DNA of 64,000 nucleotides. Origin: Pseudomonas lini (lineage in GTDB: Bacteria > Pseudomonadota > Gammaproteobacteria > Pseudomonadales > Pseudomonadaceae). A program made the position numbers and the translations under genes. Every line of letters begins with the position of its first letter. The stretch's first letter is position 1. The notes beneath the pieces are model-generated. The model saw only the letters and a program-made list of their open reading frames with translations. It searched no databases and had not been told where the DNA came from. Below are positions 38,946-47,963 of this stretch, in pieces. The stretch covers positions 682,001 through 746,000 of the forward strand of contig NZ_JYLB01000002.1 in assembly GCF_001042905.1 (NCBI RefSeq), read 5' to 3'.

Positions 38946-39058
38946 GTGAGCCTTGCATGCAAGACTCACCGCGGAATGTCCGCTGGACGCAGTCTTGCGT
39001 AGCTCAGCTACGCAAGCAGCAGTCACAGGTGGTGCGGCACTTGAACAAGTGCAGCACC
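38946..39058 (+). other. Array of three hairpins between lpdG and sucC
   Basis: (1) GTGAG, C, CTTGCATGCAAG, A, CTCAC at 38946-38969; (2) CTTGCGTAGCT, C, AGCTACGCAAG, an 11-base perfect arm pair at 38994-39016; (3) GGTGCGGCACTT, GAAC, AAGTGCAGCACC at 39031-39058 with one mismatch. None is followed by a T run. They fill most of the 179-base gap. Confidence 0.7.
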
Positions 39059-39092
39059 GAATGCGCAGTACCTAACGAAGACGGTAATAAGC

Positions 39093-40259
39093 ATGAATCT
39101 TCACGAGTATCAGGGTAAGCAGCTGTTCGCTGAGTACGGCCTGCCAGTTTCGACCGGCTACGCAGTAGACACCCCGGAAGCAGCAGCAGAAGCTTGCGAC
39201 AAAATCGGCGGCACCGAGTGGGTTGTCAAAGCCCAGGTCCACGCTGGTGGTCGCGGTAAAGCGGGCGGCGTAAAGCTGGTTCGCAGCAAAGAAGACGCCA
39301 AAGCATTCGCTCAACAGTGGTTGGGCAAGCGTCTGGTGACTTACCAGACTGATGCCAATGGTCAGCCAGTCACCAAGATCCTGGTTGAATCGTGCACTGA
39401 TATCGCTAAAGAGCTGTACCTGGGCGCTGTCGTTGACCGTTCGAGCCGTCGCATCGTGTTCATGGCTTCCACCGAAGGTGGCGTGGACATCGAGAAAATC
39501 GCTCACGACACCCCTGAGAAAATCCTCAAGGCCACTATCGATCCACTGGTTGGCGCTCAGCCATTCCAGGGTCGCGAGCTGGCATTCCAGCTGGGCCTGG
39601 AAGGCAAGCAAGTTGCTCAGTTCGCCAAGATCTTCGTAGGTCTGGCCAAGCTGTTCAAGGATCACGACCTGGCTCTGCTGGAAGTGAACCCGCTGGTGAT
39701 CAAGGCTGACGGCGATCTGCATTGCCTCGACGCCAAGATCAACATCGACGCCAACGCCATGTACCGTCAGCCTAAGCTGAAGACTTTCCACGATCCGTCG
39801 CAAGACGATCCGCGCGAAGCGCACGCTGCCAAGTTCGAACTGAACTACGTAGCACTGGAAGGCAACATCGGTTGCATGGTCAACGGTGCTGGCCTGGCCA
39901 TGGGTACCATGGACATCGTCAACCTGCATGGCGGCAAACCAGCCAACTTCCTCGACGTGGGCGGCGGTGCTACCAAAGAACGCGTAACCGAAGCGTTCAA
40001 GATCATCCTGTCCGACACTAACGTCGCTGCAGTATTGGTCAACATCTTCGGCGGCATCGTTCGTTGCGACATGATTGCCGAAGGCATCATCGGCGCTGTG
40101 AAAGAAGTCGGCGTGAAAATCCCGGTTGTTGTTCGCCTTGAAGGCAACAACGCTGAGCTGGGCGCTAAAGTACTGGCAGAAAGCGGTTTGAACATCATCG
40201 CTGCTACCAGCCTGACCGACGCTGCTCAACAAGTCGTTAAAGCTGCGGAGGGCAAATAA
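39093..40259 (+). CDS. sucC: Succinyl-CoA synthetase beta subunit (ADP-forming)
   Basis: The 388-residue ATP-grasp protein starts [20 protein letters not shown], as in nearly all SucC. It has [16 protein letters not shown] near residues 47-62, the EVNPLVI and [14 protein letters not shown] metal-binding segments, and a C-terminal domain with [17 protein letters not shown]. It catalyses, with SucD, the conversion of succinyl-CoA to succinate with phosphorylation of ADP or GDP. It overlaps sucD by one base. Only a weak ribosome site is visible before the ATG. Confidence 0.97.
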   Translation: MNLHEYQGKQLFAEYGLPVSTGYAVDTPEAAAEACDKIGGTEWVVKAQVHAGGRGKAGGVKLVRSKEDAKAFAQQWLGKRLVTYQTDANGQPVTKILVESCTDIAKELYLGAVVDRSSRRIVFMASTEGGVDIEKIAHDTPEKILKATIDPLVGAQPFQGRELAFQLGLEGKQVAQFAKIFVGLAKLFKDHDLALLEVNPLVIKADGDLHCLDAKINIDANAMYRQPKLKTFHDPSQDDPREAHAAKFELNYVALEGNIGCMVNGAGLAMGTMDIVNLHGGKPANFLDVGGGATKERVTEAFKIILSDTNVAAVLVNIFGGIVRCDMIAEGIIGAVKEVGVKIPVVVRLEGNNAELGAKVLAESGLNIIAATSLTDAAQQVVKAAEGK

Positions 40260-41140
40260 TGAGCGTCCTGATCAATAAAGACACCAAAGTTATCTGCCAG
40301 GGTATTACCGGTTCGCAAGGTAGTTTCCACACCCAGCAAGCCATCGAGTACGGCACCAAGATGGTTGGTGGTGTAACTCCAGGCAAAGGCGGCACCGAGC
40401 ACCTGGGTCTGCCAGTGTTCAACACCGTGAAAGACGCTGTAGCTGCCACTGGCGCCACCGCCAGCGTGATCTACGTTCCAGCTCCTTTCTGCAAGGACTC
40501 CATCCTGGAAGCAGCCTTCGGCGGCATCAAGCTGATCGTTTGCATCACTGAAGGCATTCCTACCCTGGACATGCTGGATGCCAAGGTCAAGTGCGACGAG
40601 CTGGGCGTAGTCCTGATCGGTCCTAACTGCCCAGGCGTGATCACTCCAGGCGAATGCAAGATCGGCATCATGCCAGGTCACATTCACTTGCCAGGCAAGG
40701 TCGGTATCGTTTCCCGTTCCGGCACCCTGACCTACGAAGCTGTGAAGCAGACTACTGACGCCGGTTTCGGTCAGTCGACTTGCGTCGGCATCGGTGGTGA
40801 CCCGATCCCGGGTTCGAACTTCATCGACATCCTGAAGCTGTTCCAGGAAGACCCGAAGACCGAAGCGATCGTAATGATCGGTGAGATCGGCGGTTCGGCT
40901 GAAGAAGAAGCGGCTGCCTACATCAAGGCAAACGTGACCAAGCCGGTTGTTTCCTACATCGCTGGTGTGACTGCCCCTGCGGGCAAGCGCATGGGCCATG
41001 CTGGCGCAATCATCTCTGGCGGCAAAGGCACTGCAGACGAGAAGTTTGCTGCCCTGGAAGACGCAGGCGTTAAAACCGTGCGTTCGCTGGCAGACATCGG
41101 CAAGGCTTTGTCCGAGCTGACCGGTTGGGCGATCAAGTAA
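40259..41140 (+). CDS. sucD: Succinyl-CoA synthetase alpha subunit
   Basis: The 293-residue product has the CoA-binding Rossmann domain ([18 protein letters not shown], residues 15-32), [20 protein letters not shown], and the phosphorylated histidine H247 in [13 protein letters not shown]. It begins in the sucC stop (TAATG) and is followed by a strong terminator, ending the operon. Confidence 0.97.
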   Translation: MSVLINKDTKVICQGITGSQGSFHTQQAIEYGTKMVGGVTPGKGGTEHLGLPVFNTVKDAVAATGATASVIYVPAPFCKDSILEAAFGGIKLIVCITEGIPTLDMLDAKVKCDELGVVLIGPNCPGVITPGECKIGIMPGHIHLPGKVGIVSRSGTLTYEAVKQTTDAGFGQSTCVGIGGDPIPGSNFIDILKLFQEDPKTEAIVMIGEIGGSAEEEAAAYIKANVTKPVVSYIAGVTAPAGKRMGHAGAIISGGKGTADEKFAALEDAGVKTVRSLADIGKALSELTGWAIK

Positions 41141-41170
41141 GCCTCGCGCTTAGCTTGTAACTCTGCTGAC

Positions 41171-41203
41171 AAAGGCCACCTTCGGGTGGCCTTTGTCGTT
41201 TCC
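41171..41203 (+). terminator. Terminator of the sdh-suc operon
   Basis: AAAGGCCACC, TTCG, GGTGGCCTTT followed by GTCGTTT: a ten-pair stem with a stable tetraloop, 30 bases after the sucD stop. Confidence 0.88.
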
Positions 41204-41205
41204 AA

Positions 41206-41292
41206 AGATCAAAAGATCGCAGCCTTCGACAGCTCCTACAGTTGGAATGCAGTCCATGTAGGAGCTGCCGAAGGCTGCGATCTTTTGATCTT
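41206..41292. repeat. REP pair, class A
   Basis: AGATCAAAAGATCGCAGCCT then TCGACAGCTCCTAC and an inverted copy TGTAGGAGCTGCCGAAGGCT then GCGATCTTTTGATC, directly behind the sucD terminator. Confidence 0.87.
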
Positions 41293-41534
41293 TGCTGTTT
41301 TCGATGAAATTTAGATATGTAAACGCGACATTGAAATGTCGCGTATCGGATAGTTCGCCCTGTAACAGTGCGTTTGTCGTGCAAATTCGTTAGGCTAGCA
41401 GCCATTTTTGCGTCCGCGGCCCACAAGGCAGCGACGCGCTAAACGGGTTAGTCCTATACGGGCCGACAGCATTTCCCTCACCCATAAGGGAAATCCCTCT
41501 CTAAATTCCGATTCAGTAGTGTGGTATTTCCTTA
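41293..41534 (+). other. Upstream region of brnQ
   Basis: No gene is seen. Near the end, TTTCCCT (41472-41478) and AGGGAAA (41487-41493) form an inverted repeat with an eight-base loop. There is no good Shine-Dalgarno sequence immediately before the brnQ ATG (TATTTCCTTA precedes it). Confidence 0.5.
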
Positions 41535-42848
41535 ATGAAAGTGTTGAAAGGCCAGGACATCCTGGCACTGGGTTTTATGACGTTTGCCCTGTTCGTCGGG
41601 GCTGGCAACATCATCTTCCCGCCTATCGTCGGTTTGCAGTCCGGGCCTAATGTCTGGATGGCGGCGCTGGGTTTTCTGATCACCGCGGTCGGTCTGCCGG
41701 TGATCACCGTTGTCGCCCTGGCCAAGGTCGGTGGTGCAATGGATGCCTTGAGCAGCCCGATCGGTAAAGTCGCCGGTGGCCTGCTGGCAGCCGCGTGCTA
41801 CCTCGCTGTTGGCCCGTTGTTCGCGACGCCGCGCACCGCGACCGTGTCGTTTGAAGTAGGCCTGGCGCCGTTGACTGGCGAGAGCCCGCTGGCGCTATTT
41901 CTCTACAGCTCGGTGTACTTCCTGCTGGTGTTCTTCATCTCGCTCTATCCGGGCCGTCTGCTGGACACCGTAGGACGTTTCCTTGCACCGCTGAAGATCA
42001 TCGCTCTGGCTGCTCTCGGCATCGCCGCGTTCGCGTTGCCGGCTGGTGAAATCGGCGTGGCCACTCCTGAATATGTCGCAGCACCGTTCTCCCAAGGCTT
42101 CATCAATGGTTACCTGACCATGGATACCCTGGGCGCGCTGGTATTTGGCATTGTCATCGTTAATGCGATTCGCTCCCGCGGCGTGGAATCGCCAGCGTTG
42201 ATCACTCGTTACGCGATCATCGCCGGTCTGATTGCCGGCGTGGGCCTGGCACTGGTTTATGTCAGTCTGTTCCGTCTCGGTTCGGGCAGCCATGAAGTGG
42301 CCGCCGGTGCTGCCAACGGCGCGGCGGTATTGCACGCGTATGTTCAGCACACATTCGGTTCGCTCGGCAGCGGTTTCCTCGCGGTGTTGATCTCCCTGGC
42401 CTGCCTGGTAACAGCGGTCGGTCTGACGTGTGCCTGTGCCGAATACTTCAGCCGTGTACTGCCACTGTCCTACAAGACGCTGGTGATCATCCTGGCTGCG
42501 TTCTCCTTGTTGGTGTCCAACCTGGGCCTCACCAAGCTGATTGCTTTCTCGATCCCGGTGCTGACCGCCATCTACCCGCCGTGCATCGCCCTGGTAGCCC
42601 TGAGCTTCTGCAAGGATTTCTGGCATGAGCAGGGCCGTATCGTCGGTCCGGTGATGCTGGTGTCGTTCATCTTTGGTTTGATCGATGCCCTCAAGGGCGC
42701 CGGTCTGGCTGACTGGATGCCGACTCAACTGACTCATCTGCCACTGAGCGAGCAGGGTCTGGCGTGGCTAGTGCCAGCGGTCATGACCCTGGTGGTTGCC
42801 GTGGTTTGCGACCGTCTGCTGGGCAAGCGCGAAGAAGCGTTGGCTTAA
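41535..42848 (+). CDS. brnQ: Branched-chain amino acid carrier BrnQ (LIVCS family)
   Basis: BrnQ is a cation-coupled inner-membrane importer for leucine, isoleucine and valine. The 437-residue product has about 12 membrane helices and the family N-terminus [20 protein letters not shown] with [15 protein letters not shown]. The segment [17 protein letters not shown] and the [17 protein letters not shown] helix are also typical. The start codon lacks a clear ribosome site but the N-terminus fits the family exactly. Confidence 0.93.
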   Translation: MKVLKGQDILALGFMTFALFVGAGNIIFPPIVGLQSGPNVWMAALGFLITAVGLPVITVVALAKVGGAMDALSSPIGKVAGGLLAAACYLAVGPLFATPRTATVSFEVGLAPLTGESPLALFLYSSVYFLLVFFISLYPGRLLDTVGRFLAPLKIIALAALGIAAFALPAGEIGVATPEYVAAPFSQGFINGYLTMDTLGALVFGIVIVNAIRSRGVESPALITRYAIIAGLIAGVGLALVYVSLFRLGSGSHEVAAGAANGAAVLHAYVQHTFGSLGSGFLAVLISLACLVTAVGLTCACAEYFSRVLPLSYKTLVIILAAFSLLVSNLGLTKLIAFSIPVLTAIYPPCIALVALSFCKDFWHEQGRIVGPVMLVSFIFGLIDALKGAGLADWMPTQLTHLPLSEQGLAWLVPAVMTLVVAVVCDRLLGKREEALA

Positions 42849-42856
42849 GTCGCTTT

Positions 42857-42938
42857 AAGGCCCGCCACAAGCGGGCCTCGAACGGCTTCCTGCAAAAATA
42901 GAAATGCCCCGTATCAATCGATACGGGGCATTTTTTTA
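42857..42938 (+). terminator. Terminator region of brnQ (two hairpins)
   Basis: AGGCCCGC, CACAA, GCGGGCCT at 42857-42878 is followed by the stronger ATGCCCCGTATC, AATC, GATACGGGGCAT then a run of seven T (42904-42938). Confidence 0.9.
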
Positions 42939-42989
42939 TGGGCGGGATGCGGTGTCTTTTTCCTTGCGCTAACGTCGAAGCACTACCTG

Positions 42990-43081
42990 TGTAGGAGCGA
43001 GGCTTGCCCGCAAAGGCGATGTCAGATCCGAAGAAATTATCGACTGACACGCCGTCTTCGCGGGCAAGCCTCGCTCCTACA
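42990..43081. repeat. REP pair, class B
   Basis: TGTAGGAGCGAGGCTTGCCC then GCAAAGGCGATGTCAG and an inverted copy GTCTTCGCGGGCAAGCCTCG then CTCCTACA, spacer about 35 bases. It ends 30 bases before the DUF599 start. Confidence 0.87.
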
Positions 43082-43110
43082 GATTTAACTAATGCCTCAC
43101 AGGGAATTGC

Positions 43111-43848
43111 ATGTCGTTCATCCACGCCAATCTGATCCACATTCTCGCCGCACTCTGGTTTGTCGTCTGCTGGGGTGGCTACACCCGTTACGCAACGTGG
43201 AAGGGCCGCGACACCGCGTGCCTGGCCAGCGTGCTGCACCTGTATCGCGAAGACTGGATGCGCCGCATGCTGTTGCGCGACAACCGCATTGCCGATGCCA
43301 GCGTGATCGGTAACCTGGAACGCAATGCCTCGTTCTTCGCCTCCAGTACGCTGATTATCCTGGCCGGTATTCTCACGGTGTTGGGTGCATCCGACAGAGC
43401 CGTGTCGTTGCTGGCGGATATCCCGATGGTGCAACAGGCTTCCCAAGGGATGTCGGAGATCAAGTTGTTGTGCCTGGCGCTGGTGTTTGTCTATGCGTTC
43501 TTTACCTTCAGTTGGTGCATGCGTCAGTACAACTTTGCGGCGATTCTGGTGGGCTCTGCACCGATGATCGGCGAGCGCCATGTGTCCGAGCAAGAGCGCA
43601 AAGCCTTCGCTTCCCGAGCCGCCCGTGTCATCTCCATGGCGGCCAACCAGTTCAACTTCGGTCTGCGTTCCTATTACTTCGGCATGACCATGCTGGCGTG
43701 GTTCGTCAGCCCCTGGTTGTTCATGCTGATGAGTGCCGGCGTCGTGCTGGTGTTGTATCGCCGCGAGTTTCACTCCGACGTTCTTGATGTAATGGTGTAT
43801 ACCCCTACAGAGGCGCCATTGCCTGAAGCGAACAAGGAGGCTGCTTGA
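43111..43848 (+). CDS. DUF599 inner-membrane protein
   Basis: The 245-residue product has four membrane helices (about 8-25, 72-92, 110-135 and 190-220) and the DUF599 pattern with REDWMRRMLLRDNRIADASVIGN and ERNASFFASSTL. The family function is unknown. The stop overlaps the following MAPEG gene (TGATG), so they form a two-gene unit. Confidence 0.85.
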   Translation: MSFIHANLIHILAALWFVVCWGGYTRYATWKGRDTACLASVLHLYREDWMRRMLLRDNRIADASVIGNLERNASFFASSTLIILAGILTVLGASDRAVSLLADIPMVQQASQGMSEIKLLCLALVFVYAFFTFSWCMRQYNFAAILVGSAPMIGERHVSEQERKAFASRAARVISMAANQFNFGLRSYYFGMTMLAWFVSPWLFMLMSAGVVLVLYRREFHSDVLDVMVYTPTEAPLPEANKEAA

Positions 43849-44249
43849 TGAGTATTCCGTTCTGGTGTGTGTTTGTCAGCGCATTGTTGATTTACGTGGC
43901 AAAGATTCCAGTGGCCAAGGCCATGAACGAGCAGGGCGGTTACGACAATCACCTGCCGCGCCAGCAGCAGGCCCAACTAACCGGTTTCGGCGCCCGTGCA
44001 TTGGCGGCCCACCAGAACAGTTTCGAGGCGTTCTTATTGTTCGCGGTAGGGGTGTTGATGGCGTACACCACGCAGACGGCGGGATGGCTGATCGATACGC
44101 TGGCAATCATCTTTGTGATCGCGCGCATCATTTACTTGCTGTGCTATTGGGTAGATCTGGCCTGGCAGCGCAGCCTAGTGTGGTTTGTGGGGGTAGTGTG
44201 TTCGTTGTTGCTGATGATTAGTCCGACTTTTAGAACAATTTTGCTCTAA
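43848..44249 (+). CDS. MAPEG-family membrane protein
   Basis: The 133-residue product has four membrane helices and the MAPEG signature region RALAAHQNSFEAFLLFAVGVL followed by ARIIYLLCYWVDL (quoted in shorter parts: AAHQNSFEAF and IIYLLCYW). Eukaryotic members handle eicosanoids and glutathione; the role of bacterial members is mostly unknown. AAGGAGG lies ten bases before the ATG at 43848. It is coupled to the DUF599 gene. Confidence 0.87.
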   Translation: MSIPFWCVFVSALLIYVAKIPVAKAMNEQGGYDNHLPRQQQAQLTGFGARALAAHQNSFEAFLLFAVGVLMAYTTQTAGWLIDTLAIIFVIARIIYLLCYWVDLAWQRSLVWFVGVVCSLLLMISPTFRTILL

Positions 44250-44263
44250 TACTTATCGCCAAT

Positions 44264-44297
44264 AAAAAGAAAACCCGCACTTGGCGGGTTTTCTTTT
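44264..44297. terminator. Bidirectional terminator between MAPEG gene and small lipoprotein gene
   Basis: AAAAAGAAAACCCGC, five bases, GCGGGTTTTCTTTT, between convergent genes. Confidence 0.9.
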
Positions 44298-44314
44298 ATC
44301 ACACTAAAAACGTT

Positions 44315-44572
44315 TTAGTTTTTAGGGGCTTCTGGCGCTGGAGCTGGAGCGGCTTCTTTTGCCGCTGCTGCGTTCGATTCGGCCTGAGCTTTGGCAGCTT
44401 CGGCGTTTTCTTTTGCAGCCTCGTTCACTTTATCCTGAGCTTCGCCCATTTTTTCCTGAGCTTGCTCGGCATGTTTGGTGGCATCTTGAGCTTTGTCCTC
44501 GGATTTTTTATCGCAGGCAGCGAGACCGAGGGAAGCGGTCAACATCAAGGCAATAGCTAAAGTCTTACGCAT
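44315..44572 (-). CDS. Small Ala/Glu/Lys-rich lipoprotein
   Basis: The 85-residue product has a lipoprotein signal ending LAAC with C20 as the lipidated residue. The mature part is a charged, alanine-rich helix (KKSEDKAQDATKHAEQAQEK and onward) with a heptad-like pattern, then a Pro/Ala tail. It looks like a coiled-coil lipoprotein, but not Lpp or OprI by sequence. AAGGAGA precedes the ATG at 44572. Its function is unknown. Confidence 0.82.
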   Translation of the reverse strand: MRKTLAIALMLTASLGLAACDKKSEDKAQDATKHAEQAQEKMGEAQDKVNEAAKENAEAAKAQAESNAAAAKEAAPAPAPEAPKN

Positions 44573-44728
44573 GGGGTGTTTCTCCTTATGGAAAATATCT
44601 ACTGGCCTTTCGAGCACAGCGAATAGGGTTAAGTTCCTCAATTCATACAGATATATAAGTTTGTTTTGCTGCGGAACTTTTGCCTTCTAGCCCGCTACTT
44701 GACCAGACACTAAGAAGAGTTTTATCAA

Positions 44729-45217
44729 ATGGCCGAAAATCCCGTTTTTGAGCGTGCGACGCGATTCCTGTCGGCATTGCGGCATTGTCAGGTACTCGGC
44801 ATGCGTGTTCACAGCGCCAGCAGCGAAGGATTGACGGTGATTTTGCCGTACAGCCCGCAGATCGTCGGTAATCCGCAAACCGGGGTGATTCATGGTGGTG
44901 CGCTGACCTCACTGATGGACACTGCCTGCGGCATGGCCACCCTCTGTGTGCTGCCCGAATTCGAAGTCTGTCCGACGCTCGACTTGCGCATCGACTACAT
45001 GCACGCCGCCGAGCCGCACAAGGACGTATACGGCTTCGCTCAATGCTACCGAGTGACCACCGACGTGATCTTCGCGCGCGGTTTTGCCTATCAGGACGAC
45101 CCCGAACAGCCCATCGCCCATGTGGTAGGCACCTTCATGCGTATGGGCAAGAGCATCAAAGGCACCAAAGGTTTTGGCGGTGCTATTGCCGGTGCCGTCG
45201 CTGGAGTTGCGAAATGA
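44729..45217 (+). CDS. PaaI-type hotdog thioesterase, first of a pair
   Basis: The 162-residue product is a hotdog-fold acyl-CoA thioesterase of the PaaI/YbgC class. The active-site segment GVIHGGALTSLMDTACGMA lies at about residues 53-71, with an aspartate (MDTA) in the position of the catalytic acid, followed by TLDLRIDYMHAA. The substrate is unknown. The ATG overlaps the following gene through ATGA. It diverges from the small lipoprotein gene. Confidence 0.85.
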   Translation: MAENPVFERATRFLSALRHCQVLGMRVHSASSEGLTVILPYSPQIVGNPQTGVIHGGALTSLMDTACGMATLCVLPEFEVCPTLDLRIDYMHAAEPHKDVYGFAQCYRVTTDVIFARGFAYQDDPEQPIAHVVGTFMRMGKSIKGTKGFGGAIAGAVAGVAK

Positions 45218-45666
45218 CCGACACGTTCAAGGAACAACTTCAACAGGCCCATGCGCAGGGAGACTACGCCTCGCTGCTGGACCTGATTCCCTACGCCAGA
45301 CTGATCGGCGTCGAATGTTCACGGGTGGGGGATGAGCTGCTGTTTCGTCTACCGGCCAACAAAGACAACATTGGTAATCCTTTATTGCCGGCGATTCATG
45401 GCGGGGTGATTGCTGGGTTCATGGAGCTCTCGGCAGCACTGCACCTGCTGATCTTCACCGGCTCGCCTGGTGTGCCGAAGATTATCGACTTTTCCCTCGA
45501 CTACCTGCGCGCGGGGCAGTTTCGCGATACCTGGGCCAGATGCCAGGTGTGCCGACAGGGGCGTCGGGTGGCAAACGTGGCAATTACCGCTTGGCAAAGC
45601 ACCGAAGCCGAGCCCATTGCCACGGCCCGCGCTCACTTCAAAATCGAAGAGCCCTTGAAATCCTGA
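45214..45666 (+). CDS. PaaI-type hotdog thioesterase, second of a pair
   Basis: The 150-residue product has the hotdog segment PAIHGGVIAGFMELSAALH, where the acidic residue is glutamate (MELSA) rather than the aspartate of its neighbour, then IIDFSLDYLRAG. It is clearly paralogous in fold but much diverged from the preceding protein. Its start overlaps the previous stop by four bases, so they are coupled and could form a heteromer. Confidence 0.85.
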   Translation: MTDTFKEQLQQAHAQGDYASLLDLIPYARLIGVECSRVGDELLFRLPANKDNIGNPLLPAIHGGVIAGFMELSAALHLLIFTGSPGVPKIIDFSLDYLRAGQFRDTWARCQVCRQGRRVANVAITAWQSTEAEPIATARAHFKIEEPLKS

Positions 45667-45747
45667 TCTCAGCCCCCAACTCTGAGGACAACCCGCCGCC
45701 GACCCTCAAGGTCGCGGCCACTGCCATCTGATTGGAGTTTGATGACC

Positions 45748-47652
45748 ATGAGTGTGGAAACTCAAAAGGAAACCCTGGGCTTCCAGACCGAGGTGAAGCA
45801 ACTGCTGCACCTCATGATCCATTCGCTGTATTCCAACAAGGAAATTTTCCTTCGCGAATTGATCTCGAACGCCTCTGACGCTGTCGATAAATTACGCTTT
45901 GAAGCCCTCGCCAAGCCTGAATTGCTGGAAGGCGGCGCTGAACTGAAAATCCGTGTGAGCTTCGACAAGGACGCTAAAACCGTCACCCTCGAAGACAACG
46001 GCATCGGCATGAGCCGTGAAGACGCGGTCACCCATCTGGGTACCATCGCCAAATCCGGCACTGCCGATTTCATGAAACACCTGTCTGGCGATCAGAAAAA
46101 AGACTCGCACCTGATCGGTCAGTTCGGTGTCGGTTTCTATTCGGCCTTCATCGTCGCCGATAAAGTTGACGTATTCAGCCGCCGTGCCGGCCTCGCTGCC
46201 AGCGAAGGTGTGCACTGGTCGTCCAAGGGCGAAGGCGAATTCGAAATCTCCACCGTCGAGAAAGCCGACCGTGGTACTCGCATCGTCCTGCACCTGAAGT
46301 CCGCTGAAGACGAGTTCGCCGATGGCTGGCGTCTGCGCAACATCATCAAGAAGTACTCCGACCATATCGCCTTGCCGATCGAGCTGCCGAAAGAAGTGGC
46401 AGCCGCTGAAGGTGAAGAGCAACCGGCCGTTGAATGGGAAACCGTCAACCGCGCCAGCGCCCTGTGGACTCGCCCTCGTACTGAAGTAAAGGACGAGGAA
46501 TACCAGGAGTTCTACAAGCACGTCGCTCACGATTTCGAAAACCCGCTGAGCTGGAGCCACAACAAGGTCGAAGGCAAACTCGAGTACACCTCGCTGCTTT
46601 ATGTGCCGACCCGTGCTCCGTTCGACCTGTACCAGCGTGAAGCGCCGAAGGGCCTGAAGCTGTACGTGCAGCGTGTGTTCGTCATGGATCAGGCCGAGTC
46701 GTTCCTGCCGCTGTACCTGCGCTTCATCAAAGGCGTGGTCGACTCCAACGACCTGTCGTTGAACGTGTCGCGGGAAATCCTGCAGAAAGACCCGATCATC
46801 GATTCGATGAAGTCGGCGCTGACCAAGCGCGTTCTGGACATGCTGGAAAAACTGGCGAAGAACGAGCCTGAGCAATACAAAGGCTTCTGGAAGAACTTCG
46901 GTCAGGTCATGAAAGAAGGCCCGGCAGAAGACTTCGCCAACAAAGAAAAAATTGCCGGCCTGCTGCGTTTCGCGTCCACTCAGGGCGATGACGGCGAGCA
47001 GGTTGTAGGTCTGGCCGACTACCTGGCCCGCGCCAAGGAAGGTCAGGACAAGATCTACTACCTGACCGGTGAAACTTACGCGCAAGTCAAAAACAGCCCG
47101 CACCTGGAAGTCTTCCGCAAGAAAGGCATCGAAGTGCTGCTGCTGACCGACCGCATCGACGAGTGGCTGATGAGCTACCTCAACGACTTCGACGGCAAGA
47201 GCTTTGTCGACGTGGCACGCGGTGACCTGGACCTCGGCAACCTGGATTCGGAAGAAGACAAGAAAGCCGCGGAAGAAGTCGCCAAGTCCAAAGAAGGCCT
47301 GGTTGAGCGTCTCAAGACCGCTTTGGGCGACTCCGTTGCTGAAGTGCGGGTTTCCCATCGTCTGACCGATTCCCCGGCGATTCTGGCCATCGGCGAGCAG
47401 GACCTGGGCCTGCAAATGCGCCAGATCCTGGAAGCCAGCGGTCAGAAGGTTCCGGATTCGAAGCCAATCTTCGAATTCAACCCGGCTCACCCGCTGATCG
47501 AGAAACTCGACAACGAGCAGAGCGACGAGCGCTTCGGCGACCTGTCGCACATCCTGTTCGATCAGGCGGCCCTGGCGGCCGGCGACAGCTTGAAAGACCC
47601 GGCGGCTTATGTGCGCCGTCTGAACAAGCTGTTGGTTGAACTGTCGGTTTAA
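45748..47652 (+). CDS. htpG: Hsp90 chaperone HtpG
   Basis: The 634-residue product has the Hsp90 N-terminal ATPase domain ([52 protein letters not shown]), the middle domain with the catalytic-arginine loop region (NVSREILQ), and the C-terminal dimerisation domain. The start at 45748 gives [11 protein letters not shown]; an ATG two codons upstream is also well spaced from GGAG. Length is normal. Confidence 0.97.
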   Translation: MSVETQKETLGFQTEVKQLLHLMIHSLYSNKEIFLRELISNASDAVDKLRFEALAKPELLEGGAELKIRVSFDKDAKTVTLEDNGIGMSREDAVTHLGTIAKSGTADFMKHLSGDQKKDSHLIGQFGVGFYSAFIVADKVDVFSRRAGLAASEGVHWSSKGEGEFEISTVEKADRGTRIVLHLKSAEDEFADGWRLRNIIKKYSDHIALPIELPKEVAAAEGEEQPAVEWETVNRASALWTRPRTEVKDEEYQEFYKHVAHDFENPLSWSHNKVEGKLEYTSLLYVPTRAPFDLYQREAPKGLKLYVQRVFVMDQAESFLPLYLRFIKGVVDSNDLSLNVSREILQKDPIIDSMKSALTKRVLDMLEKLAKNEPEQYKGFWKNFGQVMKEGPAEDFANKEKIAGLLRFASTQGDDGEQVVGLADYLARAKEGQDKIYYLTGETYAQVKNSPHLEVFRKKGIEVLLLTDRIDEWLMSYLNDFDGKSFVDVARGDLDLGNLDSEEDKKAAEEVAKSKEGLVERLKTALGDSVAEVRVSHRLTDSPAILAIGEQDLGLQMRQILEASGQKVPDSKPIFEFNPAHPLIEKLDNEQSDERFGDLSHILFDQAALAAGDSLKDPAAYVRRLNKLLVELSV

Positions 47653-47662
47653 CCGAGTTGTA

Positions 47663-47690
47663 AAAAAAACCCGCTTCGGCGGGTTTTTTC
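47663..47690 (+). terminator. Terminator of htpG
   Basis: AAAAAACCCGC, TTCG, GCGGGTTTTTT, ten bases after the stop. Confidence 0.92.
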
Positions 47691-47720
47691 ATTCTGGGGC
47701 TTTTTTACCGGGAGTTAATC

Positions 47721-47790
47721 ATGAGCCAAATCATGGTTCGTTCCGTCGCCATCGATGTATGACTTGCTGGATGAAGTGTTCAAGGGCTGA
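47721..47790 (+). pseudogene. Remnant of a dienelactone hydrolase gene (internal deletion)
   Basis: GGAG, six bases, then ATG opens MSQIMVRSVAIDV followed by a stop. Another frame of the same bases reads SMYDLLDEVFKG and stops at 47790. Both resemble the two ends of the dienelactone hydrolase that, from memory, follows htpG in related pseudomonads (MSQI-VRSV... and ...AMHDLLDEVF). A deletion of over 200 codons with loss of frame would explain it. Confidence 0.55.
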
Positions 47791-47963
47791 TTGCTGTTTG
47801 TAGCCCTGATAGGGGTGGTGTTAGTGCCGTCCCCTTCGCGAGCAAGCCCGCTCCCACAGTGGATCGGCGTCGACTGTAAATTTTGCGGACGACTCGATCA
47901 AATGTGGGAGCAACTGTCTTGATGGTTTTTATTTTGAAGGCAATCTGATAGGCGACTCAGGAC
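47791..47963. repeat. Class C REP with a decayed partner
   Basis: CCTTCGCGAGCAAGCCCGCT then CCCACAGTGGATCGGCG (47833-47868) is intact. The expected inverted partner is reduced to ATGTGGGAGCAACTGTCTTG (about 47901-47920), which has lost the GCGGGCTTGCTCGCGAAG part. The rest of the gap shows nothing. Confidence 0.7.

Noticed and set aside
38994..39016. Possible tRNA-like or transcription factor dyad between lpdG and sucC
   Set aside because: No cloverleaf can be built, and the position inside an operon with two other stems suits an mRNA structure better.
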